From Holophagales bacterium (lineage in GTDB: Bacteria > Acidobacteriota > Thermoanaerobaculia > UBA5066): a stretch of DNA of 64,000 bases. Positions 1 to 9,917 of the stretch are shown piece after piece. Both the position numbers and the translations under genes were made by a program. Each line of letters starts with the position of its first letter. The stretch's first letter is position 1. The notes below the pieces were generated by a model that worked only from the letters and a program-made list of their open reading frames with translations, did not search any database and had not been told where the DNA came from. Location: the NCBI GenBank assembly GCA_016716705.1, contig JADJVF010000004.1, forward strand, positions 186,001-250,000, read 5' to 3'.

Positions 1-298
1 CGAGGCTCCCCGCGAAGAGCGCCTTCCCGAGGACGACCTTCCCGAAGAAGAGCACGAACATGCAGAGGACGCAGACGAGGAGGCTCGAGACGCCCGCGGC
101 CTGCATGCTCTGGATCAGGTGAATCCGGTACCTGAGGTTGTCGATCTGCTTCGGGATGAGCGGGCCGGGATGCTCGCGGTGACGGCTGTGGAGGCTCCTG
201 ACGAGCGAGGCCAGAGCGAGGAACCTGTTCGTATAGGCGAGAAGGAGGAGCGAAACCGCGGGAAACAGAAGAGCAGGGGTCGTGAGGCTCAGCTCCAT
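1..298 (-). CDS. DUF2721 family membrane protein (3' part outside window)
   Basis: Reading the minus strand from an ATG at 298 gives about 99 codons without a stop up to the window edge, so the gene is truncated at its C-terminal end. The N-terminus begins MELSLTTPALLFPAVSLLLL and continues with an AYTNRFLALASLVRSLH stretch, typical of the DUF2721 family of small membrane proteins. A second hydrophobic segment (about residues 70-92, SSLLVCVLCMFVLFF) agrees with a helical-hairpin membrane topology. The function of DUF2721 is unknown. It is divergent from the TonB-like gene starting at 383, with 84 bases between the two starts. An upstream in-frame start cannot be excluded. Confidence 0.75.
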   Translation of the reverse strand, partial: MELSLTTPALLFPAVSLLLLAYTNRFLALASLVRSLHSRHREHPGPLIPKQIDNLRYRIHLIQSMQAAGVSSLLVCVLCMFVLFFGKVVLGKALFAGSL

Positions 299-382
299 GG
301 CGAAGTCACGATAGCCGAAGCGCCGCGGGAACTTCCGGTGCCGGCCGTGGGTCACAGGGGCAAACGACGGAGGAGGACGACG

Positions 383-1126
383 ATGCTCCAGCTTGTGACG
401 CCCCCCGAGCACCCCCGGCCCGCGCTCCTGGCCTCGATCGGAATCCACGCCCTGGCGGCCTCCGCCTTCGGATTCGTTCCGCTGCTCGCCTTCCCGATCG
501 CTCCCGGCTGGCAGGGAGAGGTGTGGGTCGTCACGCAGCCCGACCTCTCCCTGCTTCGCGACGTGAAGACCGTCGACCTGCGGGGCCCCGGTCGCCAGGA
601 TCGCCCTCCGCGCGGCCCTGCGGGCGGAGGGCTTACGGCCGCGCGGCGCGAGGGTCCCCCCGCCGCACCCTCGGCTCCGACCGTCCAGCCTACATCCATG
701 ATCGCCGAGCTCCCTCCGGCGCCCGAGTTCGAGCCTTCGGAGGACTCCGATTACGTCGGCAGGGTCGATGAGGAGCCAGGTTCCGAGCGAGGGGGCGGGA
801 TCAGGGGCGGCGTGCCGGATGGACCGATCGACGTCCGCGGCGGAGGAGCGCCGCCCGACATCGTCCTGCCCGTGCCGCTCGAGACCCCCACTCCCCGCTA
901 TCCCGACACGGCCCGTATCGCGCGGATGGAGGGAGCCGTCGTCCTCTCGGCGACGATCGCCGCCGACGGGCGGGTCGTCGACGTCGAGATCGAGAGAAGC
1001 ATGGGCCCGTTCCTGGACCGGGCCGCCCTCGACGCCGTCTCGCGCTGGCGCTACGTCCCCGCTCGCATCGGGCCGACGCGGGTGGCGGTGATCCTGCGAG
1101 TGACGCTCACGTTCCGGCTTCTCTGA
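383..1126 (+). CDS. TonB-family energy transducer-like protein
   Basis: 247 residues. The open frame extends further upstream, but the ATG at 383 is chosen because a GGAGGA-type ribosome site lies at about 369-376 and the protein then begins with a membrane anchor (about residues 14-40). A Pro/Gly/Arg-rich middle (about 70-160) fits a periplasm-spanning linker. The last 80 residues form a TonB C-terminal domain: PTPRYPDTARIARMEGAVVL, then ADGRVVDVEIERSMG, then ALDAVSRWRYVPAR. Such proteins normally couple the inner-membrane ExbB/D motor to outer-membrane receptors, but no ExbB/D or receptor gene is nearby, so the partner is unknown. In this phylum, proteins of this shape often act outside classical iron uptake. 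Confidence 0.8.
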   Translation: MLQLVTPPEHPRPALLASIGIHALAASAFGFVPLLAFPIAPGWQGEVWVVTQPDLSLLRDVKTVDLRGPGRQDRPPRGPAGGGLTAARREGPPAAPSAPTVQPTSMIAELPPAPEFEPSEDSDYVGRVDEEPGSERGGGIRGGVPDGPIDVRGGGAPPDIVLPVPLETPTPRYPDTARIARMEGAVVLSATIAADGRVVDVEIERSMGPFLDRAALDAVSRWRYVPARIGPTRVAVILRVTLTFRLL

Positions 1127-1165
1127 CCGCCCCGACGACCAAGGGACCGGTGCCACGAGGACGAC

Positions 1166-1233
1166 TGGTGCCAGGCGTGCATTCGTGTATTGTCTACGAC
1201 AATACACGATGCACGCCTGCACGCCTGGCACCG
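1166..1233. repeat. Large imperfect palindrome, REP/hairpin-like
   Basis: A perfect dyad with 12-base arms (1183-1194 and 1198-1209, TCGTGTATTGTC and its complement, 3-base loop) is nested in a longer inverted repeat. The outer arms read TGGTGCCAGGCGTGCA on the left and its complement on the right, offset by one missing base and by a short duplication of GCACGCCT-type sequence in the right arm. It lies between the convergent ends of the TonB-like gene and the minus-strand small protein. It could act as a terminator, a REP-like dispersed repeat, or a transposase-recognised hairpin. There is no T-tract. Confidence 0.7.
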
Positions 1234-1264
1234 CACGTCCCGGGCGACGCACTTCCATCCCGGG

Positions 1265-1717
1265 TCAGTGGTAGAGGTTCTTCTCCTCCGGCGGCGCGAG
1301 GCCCGGACCGTCGAACGTCCCGCTCTCCCGCGCCGCAGCGAGGCGGGCCTCCAGGCTCCCCTTCCAGACGGACGCCACGCGCGTGCCCGACCGTCCTGCC
1401 CGCCGCTCTTCGATCGTGCCGGCCTCGCGATCGAGGACGAGGACGACGCGCAGGCCATCCCGAGAGAGGGTGAGCGCGACGCGCGGGCGCGCCGGGTTCT
1501 TCGACGCGAGATCGGCGAGCCATCTCGCCGCCTCCGCCGCGCCGAGTGTCCCGGCGTCCTCCACGAGAGCATCCGGGGGCGGCGCAAGGACGACGCCGGC
1601 CGGGCCCTCGGGTGCCGTGCCGTCTTCGCTCTTCACGAAGGCGCGGCCCACACCCCAGAGCAGGAGGATCCCGGCGGCCACGGACAGGACGACGGCGAGG
1701 CGGCGCGTCACGGGCAC
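1265..1717 (-). CDS. Small single-pass membrane protein of unknown function
   Basis: About 150 residues if started at the GTG at 1717 (another GTG at 1711 is in frame), four bases after the permease stop; the frame could run back to 1786, but that would overlap the permease heavily. The N-terminus RRLAVVLSVAAGILLLWGVG is a signal anchor, followed by an Ala-rich, probably extracytoplasmic domain. I do not recognise the family. Position directly behind the ABC exporter genes suggests co-transcription and perhaps a role alongside the exporter, but that is inference only. Confidence 0.6.
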   Translation of the reverse strand: MPVTRRLAVVLSVAAGILLLWGVGRAFVKSEDGTAPEGPAGVVLAPPPDALVEDAGTLGAAEAARWLADLASKNPARPRVALTLSRDGLRVVLVLDREAGTIEERRAGRSGTRVASVWKGSLEARLAAARESGTFDGPGLAPPEEKNLYH

Positions 1718-1721
1718 GATC

Positions 1722-3023
1722 CTACCCGTCGGTCCACCGGAACCGGAGCCGGGAGACGAGAAGGAAGAGCGCGGCATAGCCGACAAGAACCGCCGCAGGA
1801 GGGAGGGCGCCGGCCACGAAGCCGGCGCCGCGCCACGTCACCGCATCGAGGCCGTCGATCGCCCAGCGCGTCGGCAGGACGAGCGTCACCGTGCGCAGCC
1901 ACTCGGGAAAGACGAACGCCGGAACCCAGCCGCCCCCGAGCATCACGAGAAGGAGGACGGCGAGGATCGAGAGGCCGCGGGTGGCGCCGGGCGTCTTCCC
2001 CAGCGCCGCCAGGAGGAGACCGAACGAGGAGGCCATCAGCGCCGAAGCGACCAGGAGCAGGAGGAAGCCCGGGACGCTCCCCTGGATCCTGATTCCCAGA
2101 ACGACGATGCCGAAGGCGAACGTCGCTCCCACCGAGATGAGGCCGACGAGGGCACCGGCGAGGGCCTTGCCGACGAGGAGCGACGAGCGCGAGAGCGGCG
2201 CGGCGCGCAGCCGCTTCCAGATTCCGCCCTGCCTCTCCAGGAGGAAGGCGATGCCGAAGTCGAGAGCGACGAAGAGGAGGAACTGGATTCCCATTCCGGC
2301 GAAGGAGTGGGCGTAGCTGTTGTACGTCACGCCGGTGCGCGCGGTGACCGCCTCCTCCTTCAGTGTGAAGGGGACCGAGCTGCCGGGCCCGCGCGCCGTT
2401 GCACCGGCGCCGTCCGTTCCGAGCTTCGTCGATTCCTTCCACCGGGTCACGTCGCGCAGGAGCTGCTTCAGCGTCTCGCGCTCGGGCGTCGCCGGCGCCG
2501 GATTCGCCTCCATGCTCCGCAGGCTCTCTTCGAGGACCTTCGTTCCCGAGCTCCCGCCGAACGCCTCGCGGGACGCCTCGCGAAAGACCTTCTCGGAGAG
2601 GAGACCCCTCACGAGGCCGGCCTCCGTCGCGCGCGACGGGTCGACGAGGAGGGCGATCTCGGGGGCCTTGGCGGCACCGAAGAACGCGCGCACGGAACTG
2701 TCGCCGAAGCCCTTCGGCAAAAGGACCGCCGCCGCGGCCTTCCCTCTCTTCACGGCCTCCCGCGCGGCGGACTCGGTCGCCGGCGTCACGGCGAGGAGCG
2801 GATCGGCAGCGAGCCCGGCGACCACGGCACGCGACACGGCACTGCCGTCGGAATCGGAGACGAGGACCGGGATCTTCGCCGTGTCCTGCTTCCCCGCTCC
2901 CGAGAAGAGAAAACCGAAGAACGTCGCCAGGAGAATCGGCGTGACGATACCGACGATCACGGAGCGCCGGTCGGAGAGGAAGAGCTTCAGCTCGTGGGCG
3001 ACGATCGCCAGGGCCTGTTTCAT
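1722..3023 (-). CDS. ABC-2 type transporter permease
   Basis: 433 residues. The protein starts MKQALAIVAHELKLFLSDRR with a first membrane segment at about residues 22-42, then a long extracytoplasmic domain (about 45-220) and a C-terminal cluster of five to six membrane helices (about 230-430), the layout of ABC2_membrane_3 (YhgE/Pip-like) export permeases. Its start codon overlaps the stop of the upstream ATPase gene by four bases (ATGA), so the two are translationally coupled. The pair probably forms an exporter; the substrate cannot be told from sequence. Confidence 0.87.
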   Translation of the reverse strand: MKQALAIVAHELKLFLSDRRSVIVGIVTPILLATFFGFLFSGAGKQDTAKIPVLVSDSDGSAVSRAVVAGLAADPLLAVTPATESAAREAVKRGKAAAAVLLPKGFGDSSVRAFFGAAKAPEIALLVDPSRATEAGLVRGLLSEKVFREASREAFGGSSGTKVLEESLRSMEANPAPATPERETLKQLLRDVTRWKESTKLGTDGAGATARGPGSSVPFTLKEEAVTARTGVTYNSYAHSFAGMGIQFLLFVALDFGIAFLLERQGGIWKRLRAAPLSRSSLLVGKALAGALVGLISVGATFAFGIVVLGIRIQGSVPGFLLLLVASALMASSFGLLLAALGKTPGATRGLSILAVLLLVMLGGGWVPAFVFPEWLRTVTLVLPTRWAIDGLDAVTWRGAGFVAGALPPAAVLVGYAALFLLVSRLRFRWTDG

Positions 3024-3856
3024 CGCTCGTCCCTCAGCGCGTGTCCGGTCAGGTGGAGGAAGACCTCCTCGAGACGCGGCTTCCCGCCGTCCAGCGCCGG
3101 GACGGCGATGCCCCTCGCCGCAAGGAGGTCGATCGCCGCGCGCGCTTCGGCGTCCAGCTCGGGCACTCTGGCTCGGGGAAGGAGAGCTCCCAGCTCTTCG
3201 GCCGTCCCGTCGGCCACGACCCGGCCGTGGTCGACGATGACGATCCGGTCACAGAGCCGCTCGGCCTCTTCCATGTAGTGCGTCGTGTAGAGGATCGCCT
3301 TTCCCGCGTCGCGCAGCGCCTCGAGGCTTTCGAAGATGGCGTTGCGGCTCTGCGGGTCGACGCCCGTCGTCGGCTCGTCGAGGAGAAGGACGTCCGGGTC
3401 GTGGAGGAGCCCGGCCGCGAGGTTCAGGCGGCGCTTCATCCCGCCGCTGTAGGTCTTCACGCGGTCGCGTCGCCGATCGGAGAGTCCGGTCAGGCGCAGG
3501 ACGTCGTCGATTCGGGAGGCGAGGCGTGCCCCGTCCAGGCACTGGAGCGCCCCGAAGAACCGGAGGTTGTCGTCCGCCGGGAGCTCCTCGTAGAGCGCCA
3601 GCTCCTGCGGCACGAGGCCGAGGCGTCCTTTCGCCGGGTCGGTGTCCCCCGAGAGAGCCGCTCCGGCAATCCTCACCGCTCCCCCTTCGGAGGGCAGGAG
3701 GCCGCAGATGATCGAAACCGTCGTCGTCTTTCCGGCCCCGTTCGGGCCGAGGAGGCCGACGATCGTCCCCTCGTCGACCCGGAACGACACGCCGTCGACG
3801 GCGGGAACGCCGCCGTAGGACTTGCGCAGACCGGAGACTTCGAGAGCCGGGTTCAC
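3020..3856 (-). CDS. ABC transporter ATP-binding protein
   Basis: 278 residues. Walker A is GPNGAGKT (residues 37-44), the signature is YSGGMKRRLNLA (about 135-146) and Walker B is LLLDEPTTGVDP, followed by the H-loop region YTTHYMEEAERL. This is the drug/antibiotic-exporter (DrrA/CcmA-like) type that pairs with ABC-2 permeases. It is the first gene of the minus-strand unit ATPase-permease-small membrane protein. Its 107-base upstream gap is shared with the divergently transcribed BlaI-type regulator, so the exporter might respond to the same repressor; this is inference. Confidence 0.9.
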   Translation of the reverse strand: MNPALEVSGLRKSYGGVPAVDGVSFRVDEGTIVGLLGPNGAGKTTTVSIICGLLPSEGGAVRIAGAALSGDTDPAKGRLGLVPQELALYEELPADDNLRFFGALQCLDGARLASRIDDVLRLTGLSDRRRDRVKTYSGGMKRRLNLAAGLLHDPDVLLLDEPTTGVDPQSRNAIFESLEALRDAGKAILYTTHYMEEAERLCDRIVIVDHGRVVADGTAEELGALLPRARVPELDAEARAAIDLLAARGIAVPALDGGKPRLEEVFLHLTGHALRDER

Positions 3857-3928
3857 GAACGGGCCCGCGGAAAGAGGTGCATGGCTTCAGGGTACGGGAG
3901 CGCCGCGGAAATGTTCCAGCTCGAGCCC

Positions 3929-3964
3929 TTGACATCCGAAGCATGTAGTACTAATTTATTAGTA
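3929..3964 (+). promoter_or_regulatory. Promoter with BlaI-type operator at the start codon
   Basis: A -35 element TTGACA (3929-3934) is followed after 17 bases by TAATTT (3952-3957). The -10 lies inside a perfect dyad TACTAAT-TT-ATTAGTA (3949-3964), whose last base is the A of the ATG at 3964. BlaI/MecI repressors bind dyads of the TACTA..TAGTA kind, so this is probably the autoregulatory operator. The spacing implies that transcription begins at or next to the ATG, giving a leaderless message; no ribosome site is present. Confidence 0.7.
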
Positions 3965-4335
3965 TGACGAAGCCAGGCACCCTCACCGAGGTCGAGCTGG
4001 AGATCATGCACGTGGTCTGGGGGCTCGGTACCGCGACGGTGAAGCAGGTCCACGACGTCCTGTCGGCCCGCCGTCCCGTCGCCTACACGACCGTCATGAC
4101 GATGCTCGGTCTGCTCGCGAAAAAGGGGCACCTGAAGCGGGAGGAGTCGGGAAAGGCCTTCGTCTACCGGCCGGCCCACACGAAGGGGCGCGTCGTCTCG
4201 AAGATGCTCGACGACTTCGTCTCCCGCGTCTTTCACGGCTCTGCACGACCGCTCGTCCTCGCCCTCCTGAAAGACCGGAAGATCTCGAAGCGCGACCTCG
4301 AGGAGATCGCGAGGCTCGCGGAGGTGGACGAATGA
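3964..4335 (+). CDS. BlaI/MecI/CopY-family transcriptional repressor
   Basis: 123 residues, the usual length. The winged-helix domain (about 5-75) includes LTEVELEIMHVVWGLGTATVKQVHDVL and TTVMTMLGLLAKKGHLKREESG; the C-terminal helix forms the dimer. Such repressors are removed by cleavage when a partner BlaR1/MecR1 protease is activated, and that partner is encoded immediately downstream with an ATGA overlap. The dyad covering its promoter indicates autoregulation. Targets beyond its own operon are unknown; no beta-lactamase is visible in the window. Confidence 0.9.
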   Translation: MTKPGTLTEVELEIMHVVWGLGTATVKQVHDVLSARRPVAYTTVMTMLGLLAKKGHLKREESGKAFVYRPAHTKGRVVSKMLDDFVSRVFHGSARPLVLALLKDRKISKRDLEEIARLAEVDE

Positions 4336-5624
4336 CGCCCCTGCTCGTCGATCTCGCCTCCTGGTGGCTGCAGGCCGGTCTGCTCCTCGGTGCGGGCCTC
4401 GTCCTGCCGGTCCTGGTCCGGCTGCGCGATCCCGGCATGAGGCTCCGGCTCGGCCAGCTCCTCCTCGCCATCGCGATCCTCCTGCCCCTCCTCCAGCCGC
4501 GCGGCGCTTCGCAGGCAGACGGAGTTCCCGGGACCGGGCCTGTCTTCTCGCTCGCCATTCTCGTCACCGGAAGACCCCCGGTCGCCGCGGCCTCGGTCGA
4601 AACCGTGGTCCTCGTCCTGCTGGCGGCCGGAGCCGGCCTGCGGCTCGCCTGGCTCGGGGCCGGGCTGCTCAGGCTCCGTTCCCTTCGCCGCCGCTCGCGT
4701 CCGCTCTCTCCCCTGCCGCCTCCGATCGCCTCGGCGATGGCGCGCACCGCCGCGACGGCGGAGATCCTCGTCTCGCCCGAAATCGCATCGCCCGTGACCC
4801 TCGGCTGGCTTCGTCCCGCAATCCTCCTTCCAGAGAGCTTCGCCTTGCTGGAAGGGGCCGAGCAGGAAGCCGTGGCCTGTCACGAGCTCCTCCACGTGAA
4901 ACGTCGGGACTCGTGGGCGCTCCTCCTCGAAGAGTGCGCCCGGGCACTCCTCTGGGCTCAACCCGCAGCCTGGGGGGTCCTCTCCGGCATCTCGCTCTCC
5001 CGCGAGCAAGCGGTCGACCGCGCCGCCATCGACTCGACGGGAGATCTGCGGGCCTACCTGCGAGCGCTGGCCGTCCTGGCCCGCCTGAGCCAGGAGTCCC
5101 CGGCGGCCGCGCTCCCCTTCCACACGCGGAGCCACCTCGTCCGAAGGGTGGCCCACCTGGCAAAGGAGGTCCCCATGTCACGAACGCGAGCTACTCTCGC
5201 AACGGCCGTCGCCGCAGCAGCTCTTCTCGTCGTCGGAGCCGCGGGAGCAGCGGCCTTTCCTTTCGGGGCTGATTCCCAGCCTCCGGCCGCCAAGACGGCC
5301 CCGGCCAAGGCCAGCGTCGCCGTCGACGAAAGCGATGTCCTGAAAGTCGGCGGCGACGTGAAGGAACCCGTTCAGATCTCCCGCTCTCAGCCGACCTACC
5401 CCGAGGAGGCACGGAAGAACGGAATCCAGGGCATCGTGAAGCTCTCGGCGGTGATCGACGCGAAGGGAACCGTCACGAAGGTCGAACCGATCGAGTCACC
5501 CGACCCGACTCTCGCCGCGGCAGCCGTCGATGCCGTGAGGAAGTGGACGTACAAGCCCGCGACGCTGAAGGGGAAGCCTGTGAAGGTCATCATGACCATC
5601 ACCGTTTCCTTCAAGCTCGCGTAG
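4332..5624 (+). CDS. BlaR1/M56-family membrane metalloprotease fused to a TonB C-terminal domain
   Basis: 430 residues. Membrane helices occupy about 10-55 and 90-115. The zinc motif HELLH is at 184-188, with a further REQAVD motif at 224-229, as in M56 peptidases. A hydrophobic stretch at about 290-305 leads to a C-terminal TonB-type domain (about 345-430: SQPTYPEEARKNGIQGIVKL, then AVDAVRKWTYKPATL). The usual beta-lactam sensor domain is absent; the TonB domain takes its place. Together with the preceding BlaI repressor (ATGA overlap) it forms a membrane-signal/repressor-cleavage pair. The inducing signal is unknown. Confidence 0.87.
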   Translation: MTPLLVDLASWWLQAGLLLGAGLVLPVLVRLRDPGMRLRLGQLLLAIAILLPLLQPRGASQADGVPGTGPVFSLAILVTGRPPVAAASVETVVLVLLAAGAGLRLAWLGAGLLRLRSLRRRSRPLSPLPPPIASAMARTAATAEILVSPEIASPVTLGWLRPAILLPESFALLEGAEQEAVACHELLHVKRRDSWALLLEECARALLWAQPAAWGVLSGISLSREQAVDRAAIDSTGDLRAYLRALAVLARLSQESPAAALPFHTRSHLVRRVAHLAKEVPMSRTRATLATAVAAAALLVVGAAGAAAFPFGADSQPPAAKTAPAKASVAVDESDVLKVGGDVKEPVQISRSQPTYPEEARKNGIQGIVKLSAVIDAKGTVTKVEPIESPDPTLAAAAVDAVRKWTYKPATLKGKPVKVIMTITVSFKLA

Positions 5625-5650
5625 CCGGAACGGCCCCGGCCGGTCCACGC

Positions 5651-5682
5651 GCCCCGGCGCCTTTGGGCGCCGGGGCATTTTT
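5651..5682 (+). terminator. Rho-independent terminator after the M56-TonB gene
   Basis: Perfect 11-base arms GCCCCGGCGCC (5651-5661) and GGCGCCGGGGC (5666-5676) with loop TTTG are followed by ATTTTTC. It lies 27 bases after the stop codon and separates the BlaI unit from the SUF operon. Confidence 0.9.
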
Positions 5683-5739
5683 CGCTTCGCGGCCCGGTAC
5701 AACCCCGGTTTCCGCCTCCCGCTCCCGCCTCCCGTTCCC

Positions 5740-5806
5740 TTGACACCCCCGCGATCCGGAAATACAGTACTGTCGTAGTCCTAATTGAACCGCCGTCTCG
5801 ATTAGG
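5740..5806 (+). promoter_or_regulatory. Promoter and candidate Rrf2 operator of the SUF operon
   Basis: TTGACA (5740-5745), 17 bases, TACAGT (5763-5768) form a good sigma70-type promoter. The -10 lies in the palindrome ACAGTACTGT (5764-5773). Downstream, CCTAAT (5780-5785) and ATTAGG (5801-5806) form an inverted repeat. Either could bind the Rrf2-type regulator encoded next, which in relatives represses its own operon when it carries an iron-sulfur cluster. The promoter is clear; assignment of the operator is inference. Confidence 0.65.
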
Positions 5807-5831
5807 GCGGGGGCAGGAAGACGAAACAGCC

Positions 5832-6298
5832 ATGATCCGGATGAACAAGCTGACCGATTACGGGGTCGTCCTCCTGACGACGTTCGCCCGCGAGCCGGCG
5901 CTGGGAATCAGCGCACGCGAGCTCTCGACGCGGACGGGAATCCCCCAGCCGACGGTCGTCAAGCTCCTGAAGACCCTGCTGAAGGCGGGTCTCCTGGTCT
6001 CGCAGCGCGGGACCAAGGGGGGCTACGCGCTGTCGAAGCTGCCCGAGGAAGTCCCCGTGTCGGCCGTCATCGAGGCGCTCGAGGGGCCGCTCGCGATCAC
6101 CGAGTGCAGCATGCCGGGAGCGTGCGAGCACGAGGGCCGCTGCGTGGCCAGGCCGAACTGGGCCGCGGTGAACGACGTCATACAGCAGGCGCTCTCGAAG
6201 CTGACGCTGGCCGAGATGACGCGACCCGTTCCACCCAAGGCGCCCTGCCCCAGCCCGCTCCTCCCGTCGGTCGACTCTCTGCCCAGGAGCACCGCACC

Positions 6299-6302
<4 letters not shown>
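5832..6302 (+). CDS. Rrf2-family SUF operon regulator
   Basis: 156 residues. A winged helix at about 8-80 ([36 protein letters not shown], then [10 protein letters not shown]) matches IscR/SufR-type Rrf2 regulators. Three cysteines at 92, 98 and 104 ([13 protein letters not shown]) are placed to bind a [2Fe-2S] cluster. An AGGAAG ribosome site at 5815-5820 supports ATG 5832; ATG 5841 is a weaker alternative. Its stop overlaps the sufB start (ATGA), so it is co-translated with the operon it probably controls, sensing iron-sulfur demand. Confidence 0.9.
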
Positions 6303-7744
<1,442 letters not shown>

Positions 7745-7746
7745 AC

Positions 7747-8531
<785 letters not shown>

Positions 8532-8535
<4 letters not shown>

Positions 8536-9917
8536 GCGCCTCGGCCCCCGCCACGACCCTGGCGTCGGCCCTCTCGGAAGGGACCGTCAGCGCCCTGGAG
8601 CGCGCCCGAGCCTTCGGCGCGCGGGAGGCGGCGACGAGCCCGCTCTTCGTCCAGAACCTGCGGCGCGCCGGCGCCGAGGCTTTCGCCAAGCTCGGTCTCC
8701 CCCGCCCCTCCGACGAGGAATGGCGCTACACGAGCGTCGCAGCGCTCTCGCGCCAGCTCCCGGCGATGGCCGACGCGGGCGGAGCGCCTGCCGGCAGGAC
8801 CGCCAGCGCCCGGTCCGCCCTCGCGTCTCTCGGGCCGATCGGCGTCGCGGGGCGGTCGCACCACCAGCTCGTCTTCGTGAACGGCCGCCTCGACACCGAG
8901 CTCTCGCGCTTCGACGGCCTCCCGGCCGGGGTTCGCTTCGACGCCCTCTCGCGCCTCTTCGCCGCCCCTCCCGACCTGCTGGAGAGGCGCCTCGGCCTCC
9001 TTCGCGGACACCTGACGCACCCCTTCGTCGCGATGAATGCGGCGTTTCTCCTCGACGGCGCCTTCGTCCACGTCCCCGACGGCGTCGTCCTCGCCGAGCC
9101 GCTCCTCGTCGTCCACGTCGCCGACGGGAGCGCCGGGCCGGTCGCGTCGCACCCCCGCGTCGTCCTCTCGCTCGGCGAGAACGCGCAGGCGACGGTCGTC
9201 GAGGCGTACTGCGGCACCGGCGAGGCGTTCGTGAACCCGGTGACGGAGATCGTCCTCGGCGCGCACGCCCACCTCGACCACACGACGCTCCAGGAAGAGT
9301 CGGTCGAGGCGTACCACGTCGGGACGACCGAGGCTCACCTCGGCCCCGGCGCGCAGCTCTTCAGCCACGTCCTGTCGGTCGGCGGCCGGCTCGTGAGGAA
9401 CGAGCTGACGGTCCGGCTCCACGGCGACGGTGCCGGAGCGACGCTCGACGGGCTCTTCCTGGCGCGCGGCGAGCAGCACGTCGACAACCACACGCTCGTC
9501 GACCACGCCCGGCCGCACTGCGGGAGCCAGCAGTACTACAAGGGAATCCTCGACGGGAGCGCGCGGGGCGCCTTCGACGGCAAGGTGATCGTCCGCCCCG
9601 CGGGCGCCTTCACCGACGCCCACCAGAAGAACCGCAATCTCCTCCTCTCCGACACGGCCCGCATCGACGCCAAGCCGCAGCTGGAGATCTACAACAACGA
9701 CGTCAAGTGCACGCACGGCTCGGCGACGGGACGGCTCGACGCCGACGCCCTCTTCTACCTCCGCTCCCGCGCCCTTTCCGAGAGCCAGGCCCGGAGCGTC
9801 CTGACGCTCGCCTTCGCGAGCGAGATCGTCGACCGCGTCCCGGTGGCACCGCTGAAGGCGCACCTCACGGACCGCGTCCTCGGCTGGCTCGCCGGGAACG
9901 CCTCGGAGGCCCGATGA
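8532..9917 (+). CDS. sufD: Fe-S cluster assembly protein SufD
   Basis: 461 residues starting at TTG 8532 inside the sufC stop (TTGA overlap). The N-terminal helical part (about 1-120) is variable, with LPRPSDEEWRYTSVAAL. The C-terminal beta-helix contains the conserved run LFLARGEQHVDNHTLVDHA, SQQYYKGILDGSARGAFDGKVIV and CTHGSATGRLDADALFYLRS, diagnostic of SufD. It forms the SufBC2D scaffold. Its stop overlaps the sufS start by ATGA. Confidence 0.95.

Noticed and set aside
119..382. An N-terminal extension of the TonB-like protein back to position 119
   Set aside because: This stretch is the antisense of the DUF2721 gene and is highly charged, whereas ATG 383 has a ribosome site and opens a normal membrane anchor.
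3020..4335. The ABC exporter as a beta-lactam or bacitracin resistance module controlled by BlaI
   Set aside because: No resistance enzyme, penicillin-sensor domain or BceAB-type permease signature is visible; only the shared intergenic gap links them.
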